A stretch of 64,000 nt of DNA from Echinicola vietnamensis DSM 17526 (GTDB lineage Bacteria > Bacteroidota > Bacteroidia > Cytophagales > Cyclobacteriaceae): NCBI RefSeq assembly GCF_000325705.1, contig NC_019904.1:1558001-1622000 (forward strand), given 5' to 3'. Numbering within the stretch: position 1 is the first letter of the stretch; each line of letters starts with the position of its first letter. A program made the translations under genes and the position numbers. Positions 35,365-43,885 of this stretch are shown here, piece by piece. The notes beneath the pieces are model-generated. The model saw only the letters and a list, made by a program, of their open reading frames with translations, was not told where the DNA came from and searched no databases.

Positions 35365-35964
35365 TTACTCGAAGGTTTGAGTCAGCAAATGGGCATAAGG
35401 GTAGATCATCAGCAGCATGAACTGATCCTGGGATATTTTTTTGCGCAAGATGGCCAATCCCCTGAGCTTATGATTTTTTACCGTTTGTACAGACAGCGAC
35501 ATTTCCTGGGCGATCTCCGGTAAGGAAAGCCCTTCTATGTAGGATTTGCGGATAACCGTTCCACATTGGGCCGGAAGGGACTCAATGGCCTGATGAATCT
35601 CACGGATCACTTCAGCCCGGATCATATTGGTCAGGTGGCTTTTTGTATAATCCTCAGCGGTATCTAAAAAGTGGCTGTTCCGCTCTGCAGAACGTGCAGC
35701 AGTCTTGATAAAATCCAAACAGGCATTCTTGGTGGATTTGTATAAAAAAGAGCGAAGATGATCCCTGGAAGAAAATTCCATCTTCTTTTGCCAGAGCTTT
35801 ACAAACAGGTTTTCCACTACATCCTCAGCATCGGTCTTGCTTTGCAATATCCTTTCAGCATAGAAGCATAATCCGGGATAAAACTCCTCAAAAACCCGGT
35901 CAAATGATTGCCGATAGTTAAATGAATATTTTGAGGCATTATGGTTAGTTCTATCCAGAGGCAT
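35365..35964 (-). CDS. ECF RNA polymerase sigma factor (FecI-like)
   Basis: 199 residues. Region 2 includes FDRVFEEFYPGLCFYAERIL and DAEDVVENLFVKLWQ. Region 4 has LPAQCGTVIRKSYIEGLSLPEIAQEMSLSVQTVKNH, the typical HTH. Together with fecR and the susCD-tlpA unit it forms a surface-signalling system in which uptake of the substrate induces its own transporter. The IS now separates the regulator pair from the target. Confidence 0.92.
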   Translation of the reverse strand: MPLDRTNHNASKYSFNYRQSFDRVFEEFYPGLCFYAERILQSKTDAEDVVENLFVKLWQKKMEFSSRDHLRSFLYKSTKNACLDFIKTAARSAERNSHFLDTAEDYTKSHLTNMIRAEVIREIHQAIESLPAQCGTVIRKSYIEGLSLPEIAQEMSLSVQTVKNHKLRGLAILRKKISQDQFMLLMIYPYAHLLTQTFE

Positions 35965-36102
35965 GTAGTATTAAGCAGCTTTTTGAAACACCAAAGTAAC
36001 TATGTGTATGAGAGTTAGACATAAATATAATAATAGTTTGGAAATAGAGTCAACTCCCCACAGGCATAGTTTCTGAAGATTATGCAATTTAATTAGAATA
36101 TA

Positions 36103-36132
36103 ATTTCTCTTCGATTAAAGAAAAAGAGAAAT
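36103..36132 (-). terminator. AT-rich hairpin after the coiled-coil gene
   Basis: ATTTCTCTT at 36103-36111 pairs with AAGAGAAAT at 36124-36132, loop 12 nt, starting 4 bp past the stop. The T-tract on the minus strand is interrupted, so termination strength is uncertain. Confidence 0.4.
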
Positions 36133-36135
36133 AAA

Positions 36136-37422
36136 TTATTCCTTCTCTATCTCAGATTTACCATTTGTACCTATGATGTTAATCCTTTTAAGGGTTGAAT
36201 CAATGATCTCATTAATTGGGCTGCCATGGTTATTTTTAGTTTCAAATATTGAAATCGGATTTTTGGAAATATTTAATACTGTAAGACTTAGTAGTTGTTC
36301 CAGCAAATCCTTATTTATCTCTCTGGCGGCATTTTTGTAACCTTCAAAAGCCATAGATACAGCATATTTATATGCATAGTCCTCTCGAATACGGGTAGTA
36401 AAACCGTATTGCTTAGCACTAAACCAACATAACCATACACATGAGGCTAAAATCGGAAGTTTAATAATGATTTCTTCCCAATTGGGGTCGGAGATGAGAG
36501 GTTTAATCAGTACGAATGACAAGTAGATAAGTAAACCTAAAGTTAAAATGGTAAAGTATTGCCAAAATATCAAAGGAAGTCTCAGTTCGTCTTTACGCTT
36601 TTTAAAGGACCCCGCCATTCCTGCTCGATTGGCATCTTCAATTGTTTTTTGAATTAAAGCTTGTTGCTCCTCATTCTTACTGTTAGCTTCATGAAGAGAG
36701 TCTAACTCTTCAGAAAATTCCGATTTTGCTTCCTGAATTTCTTCTTTTAAAGAACTTATATCTTCTACCAAGGCCTCGTAATTCCCTTTATTATTAGCTA
36801 TTGATGTTGAAGAAGTTTTGATTTGCTCCTGCCATTCTGCTATTTGTTCGGCTATAATCTGAATTTTCTCCTTGGCTGATTTGATTTCTGTTTCACTTGA
36901 GTTTATGGATTCAACATGTTCAGTATAGAATTCATCTTTTTCTTCCAGCTTTTGTAAAAAACCTTCACTAGACTTTTTAATACTCTCTAGTTTTTCATAT
37001 AAATCTGAAAGATCATCTATGTCCGAGGCAAGTTCAGATAGTTGATCCTTGGCTTTTTTTAGGTCAATATCTACTCTTATTGGATGATCCGTTACGGCAA
37101 TATAGGTTTCCCGAATAAGGTATCTTATTTTCTGTACATTATTTAAGAAGTCATCAAATTTGCTTTCGGCAGATTTTAAGATACCTCCCTTTAAGTTCTC
37201 CTTACTTTCTTTAATTAGATCGGCTAAACTTCTTTGAAGAAAAATAACTTCAAATTTGTCTTTATAGTCATCTAAATTTCCCAAAAGATCATAACTTTCT
37301 TTAAGGGACTGAGTAATTATTCTCTTGCTTATCCCTTCATATCCATAAATGTCTTCCTCATCAGGTAAGTTCTCATCTATGTTATTGATGAGTAAGGTCA
37401 GTCTTTGGCGTATTGATTTCAT
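36136..37422 (-). CDS. Coiled-coil protein with two membrane helices, unknown function
   Basis: 428 residues. Residues about 100-265 are a long coiled coil rich in Glu, Lys and Ser (LSDLYEKLESIKKSSEGFLQ and similar heptads). Two membrane helices follow (about 285-308 and 320-338, with FTILTLGLLIYLSFVL and LPILASCVWLCWFSA). A C-terminal domain has YAVSMAFEGYKNAAREINKD. No catalytic motif is seen and I do not recognise a family. It lies between the sigma factor and the coupling protein, with 211 bp before the latter. Long cytoplasmic coiled coils tied to the membrane occur in surface-exclusion and in defence proteins. Confidence 0.75.
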   Translation of the reverse strand: MKSIRQRLTLLINNIDENLPDEEDIYGYEGISKRIITQSLKESYDLLGNLDDYKDKFEVIFLQRSLADLIKESKENLKGGILKSAESKFDDFLNNVQKIRYLIRETYIAVTDHPIRVDIDLKKAKDQLSELASDIDDLSDLYEKLESIKKSSEGFLQKLEEKDEFYTEHVESINSSETEIKSAKEKIQIIAEQIAEWQEQIKTSSTSIANNKGNYEALVEDISSLKEEIQEAKSEFSEELDSLHEANSKNEEQQALIQKTIEDANRAGMAGSFKKRKDELRLPLIFWQYFTILTLGLLIYLSFVLIKPLISDPNWEEIIIKLPILASCVWLCWFSAKQYGFTTRIREDYAYKYAVSMAFEGYKNAAREINKDLLEQLLSLTVLNISKNPISIFETKNNHGSPINEIIDSTLKRINIIGTNGKSEIEKE

Positions 37423-37633
37423 TCTTAAATTACTAAAAAGAGAAGTATTAATTTAGCTTAGTCAAACCATAAAATATCTTTAATTATTGGCTCTTCCAAA
37501 CAAAAATGGGTATTATATGCTAAAAAACAACATATATAGTTTGTTTTTACGCTATAATTTGTTTTTAAGTGGTGATTTTCTAATCTTCTTAGCAGGAATT
37601 ATTATTTCTTATACTGGGATACATCATTCCATA

Positions 37634-39625
37634 TCAATCTGAATTTTCATCATTCATGACAAGGTTATTCAATAGAGGAGTATTGTGGATTCTTTCTATT
37701 TCCAGATCAATGATCTCCTGAACATCCAGTTTAATGTCCTTATAGTTATCCACTATCTCCGGCGTTGACACATCCCGCACCTTGGGGAGGGACCGGTAAT
37801 TTCTTGCTTCCAGGGCCAGGGATTCATGGTCATTGATGATCTCATTATGAAAGCCTTTCAGTTCCATTTTTTGATCCGGGGTATCGGCTACCATACCGAC
37901 AAACTCCCCGGAGGAAAGGGATGAGATCGTAGAGGGAGGTACCGCCTGGTCCAGTTGCCTGGATTTCGTGATGGACGTATCGCTTCTGTTAATGGAGATC
38001 GTTTTCCGGTCCTGCAGTATCTTCCCGAACCTTTCGGAGAGTTGTTTGGCTGTTTCTCCCAAAACCTGGCCACTGATAAAATTCCCAACCGTGTTCATGA
38101 TTACTTCTGCCTGTTCCCGCCCATAGTCTTTTCTAAGCTGGCTGTAATCCTGAACGCCCAGGCAGGTAGCTACCTTATTGCTTCGGGCCGTGGCAATAAG
38201 ATTATCCATCCCGTTGAAATAAATGGTGGGAAATTCATCAAATATTAAACTGGATTTTAATTTGTCCTTTTGGTTGACCAGTTTGGTGATCCTTGATATA
38301 TAGAGAGAAAGTACAGCTCCATAGACCTGCTGCTTTTGCGGGTTGTTACCCATGCATACGATCTTGGGTTCCTCGGGATTATTGATATCCAGGGTAAAGT
38401 CGCTTTCAGAAAGCACATAATATAGCTGGGGTGAGGATAAGCGGGCCATGGTGATTTTGGCACTGGCAATCTGTCCCTCCAGTTGATCCGTTGCTCCCTT
38501 TTGATAGGCTGAAACAAAAGGGTTGATCAGTACCTCAATCTCCGGCTCGGTTCGAAGTACGGGAAAAAGTTGATCGTATTCCACTTGCATCAATTCGATG
38601 ACATGCGGAAGTGTACAATATTTCCCGTGCCTGTGTTTTTTCAAAAACCAGATTACTGCCGTTAGAAAGTTGATTGGGGATTCTACAAAGAAGTCCCCTT
38701 GCTTTTTTATCCAGTCACGGTTCAGTCCCATCATTATAGTACGGGCGGCTTCGCTGGCATCGGTGATGTCCAGCATAGTTTCCGGTTCTAAAGGGTTACA
38801 GCGATGGGTATGGGAAAGCCTGTCAAAATTGATGGTATAAAAGGATGGTTTTATGCTATAGGCATGCTGGTTCTTCAGTAAGGTGTTATAAGCGATAATC
38901 GACAGATCGTCATACTTAAAATCATATACAAACATGGAGAATCCCTTGGCAATATGTTGGGTGATCACGTGACGGATCACAAAATAACTTTTTCCGGAAC
39001 CCGGTGTACCGGCAACCAATAAGGCCCTGAAGGGATTAATGATATTGACCCAGGATTTGCGGATCTTTCCCTTTAGGTTATAGCGGGCAGGCAGGTTTAC
39101 TGAGTATTCGTTTTCTAAGAGCCGCTCTTCCTGCGGGAATGTTTCATTCAAATGATTGAATACGCTCTTTGCCATCTTTACCTTCAGCAGTCTGCTCAGC
39201 AATGCTCCCCCTGATAGCACCAGTAAGAACCCAACAGAAGTAACCCCAATGTAGAGCACCGCAACTTCTTCTCCTTCAAAATTCAGATAGAATATGCCAT
39301 CACTCGCCCAGTACATCATCAATCCAAAGGTCAATGGCCATAATGCCTGTGATAATTTGAGGCCTTCGCTTTTCTTTCCTTTTGCACCGACCAGGGAAAT
39401 CAGCAATAGTCCCAGGGCAAACCCCTTGGATATAAAGCCATGATCAAAAAGGCCTGTTTTGCGTAAACCCTTAATCAACCGAAAGGTAATTTCATGGGTT
39501 AATCCCCAGGCTTCAAAAGCCGAAAAGCAATAATAATAGAAGTGGAGACATAACATTCCTATGCTAAGCTTTCGGGTAAGGTCAATAATTTTCCTGAGGC
39601 CTTCGGTATTTTCACCGGTCTGCAT
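37634..39625 (-). CDS. VirD4/TraG-type coupling protein (T4CP)
   Basis: 663 residues. Several N-terminal membrane helices (to about residue 140) are followed by Walker A VAGTPGSGKSYF near residue 206, with IVCMGNNPQKQ between. Walker B SSLIFDEFPTIYF is near residue 460, followed by the ATARSNKVATCLGVQDYSQL block of TraD/TraG coupling proteins. It hands the relaxase-DNA complex to the secretion channel. It starts 3 nt after the relaxase stop. In Bacteroides elements this gene is often called mobC. Confidence 0.9.
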   Translation of the reverse strand: MQTGENTEGLRKIIDLTRKLSIGMLCLHFYYYCFSAFEAWGLTHEITFRLIKGLRKTGLFDHGFISKGFALGLLLISLVGAKGKKSEGLKLSQALWPLTFGLMMYWASDGIFYLNFEGEEVAVLYIGVTSVGFLLVLSGGALLSRLLKVKMAKSVFNHLNETFPQEERLLENEYSVNLPARYNLKGKIRKSWVNIINPFRALLVAGTPGSGKSYFVIRHVITQHIAKGFSMFVYDFKYDDLSIIAYNTLLKNQHAYSIKPSFYTINFDRLSHTHRCNPLEPETMLDITDASEAARTIMMGLNRDWIKKQGDFFVESPINFLTAVIWFLKKHRHGKYCTLPHVIELMQVEYDQLFPVLRTEPEIEVLINPFVSAYQKGATDQLEGQIASAKITMARLSSPQLYYVLSESDFTLDINNPEEPKIVCMGNNPQKQQVYGAVLSLYISRITKLVNQKDKLKSSLIFDEFPTIYFNGMDNLIATARSNKVATCLGVQDYSQLRKDYGREQAEVIMNTVGNFISGQVLGETAKQLSERFGKILQDRKTISINRSDTSITKSRQLDQAVPPSTISSLSSGEFVGMVADTPDQKMELKGFHNEIINDHESLALEARNYRSLPKVRDVSTPEIVDNYKDIKLDVQEIIDLEIERIHNTPLLNNLVMNDENSD

Positions 39626-39628
39626 GTT

Positions 39629-40825
39629 TTACAAATGTTTCTTTTTCCGTTTTTTCTTCTTTTTCTTTTGGCTCAACTCATACGGGGTGGGTTCGTAACC
39701 CGAAGTTTGCGAGCCGGTTGAAGGAGATAAACTTCGTATCTCCCGTGATTGCTGCTTTTCAGCTTGAGTTTCATTCGTAGATTTAACCATCAAGGCTTTT
39801 TGGATGCTGTTGGCAGAAAACTCTTTACCCAGGCTGCTTCCATTAAAGACACAGCGATGAATATGGTCGGTAAATGTGATCCCATATATTCTTCCTTCTT
39901 CATTTTTGCGAACAGTAAGGTGGACTCCCTTTTTTCGAAGTTCTACCTGTAAATCTTCGAGGGAAGAAGATCTTGTCAAGGCATGGCTGACAGTTGATTG
40001 CAGCTGGCCCCTGTAGGGTTTTCTTGCGGTCCGGTTTAGTTCGAATTTCTTTTCCAGTTTCTTATAGGTAGGTTTGGAATAAATGGAGCTGGCTTTGATA
40101 GGAACTCCTTTTCGGTTACCGTCCGCATCTGAAATGCAGTAGATCAATCCTTTCTTTTGGTACATTTTGCTGTCTTCTTCTCCCCGGTAGGCAGTTACAT
40201 TGAATTGTCGCAATATGGCGTTCAACTCTGCAAGGGATGTGAACTTATAGTGGCGAACCACTTCTCCCACGATATTGGATATCGCCGCCTTCGTTTCGGT
40301 TTTACCGTATTCAGCTTTATCCAGGGGCTGCAGAAGGTTGACACGCTTTCGCTGTTGTTCTTCAGCTTTGACCAGCCCATACCTTTGTTCAATATCTTTT
40401 CTGGCCTTCTCGGATTGGATGCGCCCCAAATTGTGCGTCTCGATCCTTTGCCCGTTCTCCCGGATATTAGTAGTTACCAGATGAATATGTGGGTGGGCTG
40501 CATCGAAATGCCGGTACACCAGATAGGGCTGCTCTCCAAATCCAATACCTTTCATGTAGTCCTCTGCGATCTTCCAAAGTAGGGTTTCATCCATTTTGTC
40601 CCTGGGAGAGAAGTTCAGGGAGATATGAAGTGCATTTGTTTTGGTTCTGGTATTTGCTTCTATGATTTCCTGAAACCTCATCAGCTTTTTTTGGAAATCA
40701 AGCTCTTTATCCTGGCTGAGATACCCCCGTGCTCCGAGGAATTTGGCCTGCCCCTTCTCTACCTTGCTTTCATTATAGTGAAGCACTCCCCGGATCGTTT
40801 TCCCTGTGGTGATCCTGGCAACCAT
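39629..40825 (-). CDS. Relaxase/mobilization nuclease (MobB type)
   Basis: 398 residues. The N-terminal relaxase domain starts VARITTGKTIRGVLHYNESK and holds the metal-binding histidines in DAAHPHIHLVTTN (about residues 107-118). The catalytic Tyr is probably in the first 40 residues. The C-terminal part is basic and ends in a lysine run (KKKKKKRKKKHL). It nicks oriT and leads DNA into the recipient. It overlaps the accessory Mob gene by nothing but 1 nt of spacing, so they form one operon. Confidence 0.92.
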   Translation of the reverse strand: MVARITTGKTIRGVLHYNESKVEKGQAKFLGARGYLSQDKELDFQKKLMRFQEIIEANTRTKTNALHISLNFSPRDKMDETLLWKIAEDYMKGIGFGEQPYLVYRHFDAAHPHIHLVTTNIRENGQRIETHNLGRIQSEKARKDIEQRYGLVKAEEQQRKRVNLLQPLDKAEYGKTETKAAISNIVGEVVRHYKFTSLAELNAILRQFNVTAYRGEEDSKMYQKKGLIYCISDADGNRKGVPIKASSIYSKPTYKKLEKKFELNRTARKPYRGQLQSTVSHALTRSSSLEDLQVELRKKGVHLTVRKNEEGRIYGITFTDHIHRCVFNGSSLGKEFSANSIQKALMVKSTNETQAEKQQSREIRSLSPSTGSQTSGYEPTPYELSQKKKKKKRKKKHL

Positions 40826-40826
40826 A

Positions 40827-41213
40827 TTACAGCCTGGACAGTTGGGAGACCATCACCATCAGTTGTTCCGTTTTCTGGCCGACCTTTTTATATAAAGGCA
40901 AGATCTTCCGGGCAAAATACCTTTTCTCTGCCGGGTCTGGATGACCATTGAAATAATGCGTGACCTGATTGATGTTGACCCCTATGGAGCGGAGCTCTCC
41001 CTTTACCTTTACAATTTCAGATTTCAGTTCGTCCAGGGAAGCATTCCTTTTTTTTATGGTCAACTCTTGTTTGAAAAGAATGGTCCTCACCAGCTCACTG
41101 AGGTTCCGGCAATGGGCCGATTGGGCCAGGAGTTTTTTCAGCTTCTGGACTTCTCTCGGCGATAACCTTACTGTCAGCCAATAGGGTTTTTCCGGGGCCT
41201 GATTTTTTTCCAT
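40827..41213 (-). CDS. Relaxosome accessory protein (MobA/MobC type)
   Basis: 128 residues. An N-terminal ribbon-helix-helix-like start (KPYWLTVRLSPREVQKLKKL) is followed by ELVRTILF and by GELRSIGVNINQVTHYFN, the hallmark of plasmid mobilization relaxosome proteins. It binds oriT and helps the relaxase. The likely oriT lies directly upstream. Confidence 0.9.
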   Translation of the reverse strand: MEKNQAPEKPYWLTVRLSPREVQKLKKLLAQSAHCRNLSELVRTILFKQELTIKKRNASLDELKSEIVKVKGELRSIGVNINQVTHYFNGHPDPAEKRYFARKILPLYKKVGQKTEQLMVMVSQLSRL

Positions 41214-41390
41214 ACATCAGGGGATTTAAAATTCGACTTCGGAGAATTTTACCCCTTTCGCCACTCCGGCAGCGAAAGGGCAAGATGGGATTGTGGCACA
41301 ATCCTACATCTTGCTCATTGCCAAAACGCAATGCCATCCTTTGGAAAAGCGGGTGCTTCGCCTTTCCAAAAGGAGAGAATAATGTTGGAA
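41214..41390. other. Hairpin-rich candidate oriT
   Basis: Four inverted repeats follow each other in 145 bp, just before the mob genes: TAAAATTC/GAATTTTA (41227-41251), CCCTTTCGC/GCGAAAGGG (41253-41280), a 15-bp dyad CAAGATG-GGATTGTG with its complement (41281-41313), and TTGGAAAAGCG with CGCCTTTCCAA (41341-41369, one mismatch). Clustered dyads next to relaxosome genes are typical of transfer origins. The nick site cannot be told from sequence alone. Confidence 0.6.
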
Positions 41391-41398
41391 TGCGAAGG

Positions 41399-41614
41399 CT
41401 AATTTTCCAGGTTCCAAACCCATTCATCTGCGGCCATTACCCAATCCCTTATCGGTGTACCGGTTTCGTTTTTCCAGTCCATGCCCTGGTAATAAAAATA
41501 GAATACCTCGGCCTCAGCCTCGGGGATATGCAGGTAATTGAAATAGGATTTGACTTCTTCCAGTTTTGGCGGTACTTGCCTTGAAAATGATAAATTGTGA
41601 GCATCTTGTGTCAT
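41399..41614 (-). CDS. Small protein with a DnaD/primase-like C-terminal motif
   Basis: About 71 residues from the ATG at 41614; the frame is open to 41671. The sequence PPKLEEVKSYFNYLHIPEAEAEVFYFYYQG, then DWVMAADEWVWN, follows the pattern EVxxYF...EAExFYxYYxxxxW...DWxxxAxxW seen in many Bacteroidota replication-related or element-borne proteins. The role is unknown, probably DNA or protein binding. Its product is encoded just before the oriT candidate. Confidence 0.6.
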   Translation of the reverse strand: MTQDAHNLSFSRQVPPKLEEVKSYFNYLHIPEAEAEVFYFYYQGMDWKNETGTPIRDWVMAADEWVWNLEN

Positions 41615-41917
41615 GTCAGATTTCATTTTGATGATGCTCAAAATTGTGTAACCAACCACTGGAATGGTCACACTGAAACCCGAAGGGGGATGATTTTTTC
41701 TGAGGATTTGATCTAAAAGCGGTGGGTAAAAAGCAAGTGTGGTCTACTATGGAGTGGAACGTAATAGTGGGGCAGTCTTGCTGCGCGTCCCCGGAATCTG
41801 GTGAACGGAACGAGGGACGAGGGGAATGAACCGGATGGAGGGGAGTGGAAAGTAATGGGTGCTAATGTAATGGGTGGTATTGTTACATGGTATCATTGAT
41901 TCTCTTGGATTATGCTA

Positions 41918-42787
41918 TTAGTTTACATAATTCTCATTTATAAATAATTCAAATATCTCTGCCATATCTTTATTTTCCTTCTTTCTCAACCTATAGAGTT
42001 TTAATCCCGCTTTTTTAAAGATCTTATCCTTTTTAATATCATTTTGATTATTTTTCGGTATGTCGTGCCAGCTGCTATCCAATTCAATGAACAATTCAGG
42101 ATAAAAAGTTTGAGAGTTGACTATACAAAGATCAAGTGTAGACTTATAAAAGAATGTTGCAGTCTGCGGGTCAAGAATCTTACAGATTTTTGAATCGATG
42201 ATTGTACTCAAAGCTGTATTTGGCAGTAGAATGGAGTCCGGGAGGACTTTTCTGGCTGCAATAAAAAGTTCTTTTTCTTGGGGAGAATTAAAAATCTCTT
42301 TGTCAAAAACCAAATCATTATATTCACCAACTTTCACATTTAGATTAGCACTGATTCTAGTAGTATCGATAATCGATTTAACTTTATTTTGATGATTTTT
42401 CAAAAATTCCTGAGCGTCAATATCATCTGTTAAAACTTCAGCATAATTGACCTGAGGATTCTTATCAAACAGATATCTTGCAATTTTCTTTTCTCCGGAT
42501 GCAGACATTTCAAATGATGACTCCTTATGTTCATGAATCTGAAATATTCTAGCAACTACTATGAAAAGCTCGTTGTTTCCATCATCCACTTCACTTTCAT
42601 ATCTTTTAATTTCGTCAACAAGAATGTTTTCGAAAATATTGAAAGTTGGAGACTCTGCTAGTTCTAAACTATTCTGGTTATCAGAAAGCAAAGTGTTAAG
42701 TTGTGTCCAATTCTTATTTTGTAAACATTTCAGACATTCTTCAGCTATATTCATTGTATTTGATATAAAGTGTTTATTTTTCATCAT
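41918..42787 (-). CDS. DUF2726-domain protein, nuclease-like
   Basis: 289 residues from the ATG at 42787, which overlaps the end of the upstream gene (a frame reaching 42838 exists). The C-terminal 110 residues match DUF2726: ILLPNTALSTIID, then LDLCIVNSQTFYPELFIELD, SSWHD and KDKIFKKAGLKLYRLR. That layout, with Asp, Glu and a later Lys, resembles PD-(D/E)xK endonucleases. The N-terminal 170 residues are helical and unfamiliar. Translational coupling to the membrane protein upstream suggests that they work together. Confidence 0.75.
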   Translation of the reverse strand: MMKNKHFISNTMNIAEECLKCLQNKNWTQLNTLLSDNQNSLELAESPTFNIFENILVDEIKRYESEVDDGNNELFIVVARIFQIHEHKESSFEMSASGEKKIARYLFDKNPQVNYAEVLTDDIDAQEFLKNHQNKVKSIIDTTRISANLNVKVGEYNDLVFDKEIFNSPQEKELFIAARKVLPDSILLPNTALSTIIDSKICKILDPQTATFFYKSTLDLCIVNSQTFYPELFIELDSSWHDIPKNNQNDIKKDKIFKKAGLKLYRLRKKENKDMAEIFELFINENYVN

Positions 42788-43178
42788 TAAATCTGAGCCA
42801 TTTAATATTTCCATGAATTTTGGGCAACCGTAGTTCATCTCTTAGATCATTCCTTAAACTATTTATGAGAGGGTCTAATTGAAATTCTCCACCGGCAGCA
42901 ACTTGATCGGCTAAGTCCTGCGCCAATCTAACTTGATCCGAAGAACCAAATAACTGAATGTCTGACAGTATATTCTCGAGTTTCTCTGTGCGTTCAGGAG
43001 TTTCTTTCCGATGGGATATTTCATTTGTTAATATTCGATATGAATTTATTAAATGTTCAACTGAAATCTCCCTTCTTTTCTGATCCCGAGTTCTTTTACT
43101 ATTAAAATAGTGTCCAATTATCCAGCCGGATACTACTAAAATAATGGTTACGAAGATTTTAATGTAATCAAAATCCAT
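42774..43178 (-). CDS. Small membrane-anchored protein coupled to the DUF2726 gene
   Basis: 134 residues. A single N-terminal membrane helix (about 5-24, with IFVTIILVVSGWIIGHYF) is followed by a basic stretch KRTRDQKRRE and a helical cytoplasmic domain. It resembles small helper proteins seen beside phage-defence or toxin-like genes, but I do not recognise a family. It overlaps the next gene by about 14 nt. Confidence 0.65.
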   Translation of the reverse strand: MDFDYIKIFVTIILVVSGWIIGHYFNSKRTRDQKRREISVEHLINSYRILTNEISHRKETPERTEKLENILSDIQLFGSSDQVRLAQDLADQVAAGGEFQLDPLINSLRNDLRDELRLPKIHGNIKWLRFNDEK

Positions 43179-43321
43179 TTTTCATATTCTTATCGATTAC
43201 TCATAATTGTAGTTATATGATGCTACTTGCTGTTTCATATCCCAAAACTTGAATTAAAATAATAGCGTAAATTTATTCTCATAAATGGCAACCAATCCAC
43301 ATATTTATAAAAGAGCATTTA

Positions 43322-43368
43322 TACTTTGCAAGTATGCACTCTGCTGGAAATTCCGCAAGAATTTCCAG
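43322..43368. repeat. Two adjacent inverted repeats
   Basis: TACTT/AAGTA at 43322-43334 is followed by the perfect 10-bp pair CTGGAAATTC/GAATTTCCAG at 43344-43368. They lie in the 235-bp gap upstream of the DUF2726 pair, beside the remnant gene, and could be an operator, a terminator without T-run, or a recombination remnant. Confidence 0.45.
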
Positions 43369-43413
43369 AATAGACGAGAACAAGCAATTACTTATAGCCA
43401 TTGTGCACAGAGT

Positions 43414-43882
43414 TTATATTTTTAAAAATTTCCAATTTAATTTTACGTCCTCCACATTATTTCGCTCTTCAATTTTTTTGAGCATAGATTCCCTATGGCC
43501 TGAGACAATAAATAACATTCCCTGACCAAAAGCATGTTCTTTACAATAATTATAAATGTTATTAAGAATTTCATCCTCTCGTTTTTCATTTATTTCTCTT
43601 TCCAGTGCAGAAATTTGATAAAAGGCTTCGTCATCAACAGTCTTCAAAATCTTTTCTTTAAGAGAGTCTATTTCTTGGAATAACTTATCATTATGGTCGC
43701 TATTTAGAAATTTAAATCCATATTTTGTCTCAGCTGAAATTTGATGGTCCAAAAGGTTTCTAAAATTAAACACATCTTGAGATACCATTCCACATATTTT
43801 ATTTAGCATTCTTTCACAATTATCATGGAAATTTAAAGGTCGCTTTAATGTATCTACAGGAATATGCGGGATATCATGTTTA
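43414..43882 (-). pseudogene. 3' fragment of a gene, TraB/Tiki-like C-terminus
   Basis: About 155 codons remain of a gene without its own start. The segment REDEILNNIYNYCKEHAFGQ, then GMLFIVSGHRESMLKKIEE, resembles the C-terminal end of TraB/Tiki-type proteins with a conserved HR near the end. The open frame extends upstream to 43935 only because it reads the neighbouring broken gene out of frame. The join lies at about 43885. Confidence 0.55.
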
Positions 43883-43885
43883 TTT

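Noticed and set aside
41095..41427. 110-residue frame on the minus strand over the oriT candidate
   Set aside because: It crosses the hairpin cluster and overlaps the accessory mob gene in another frame; no family is recognisable.
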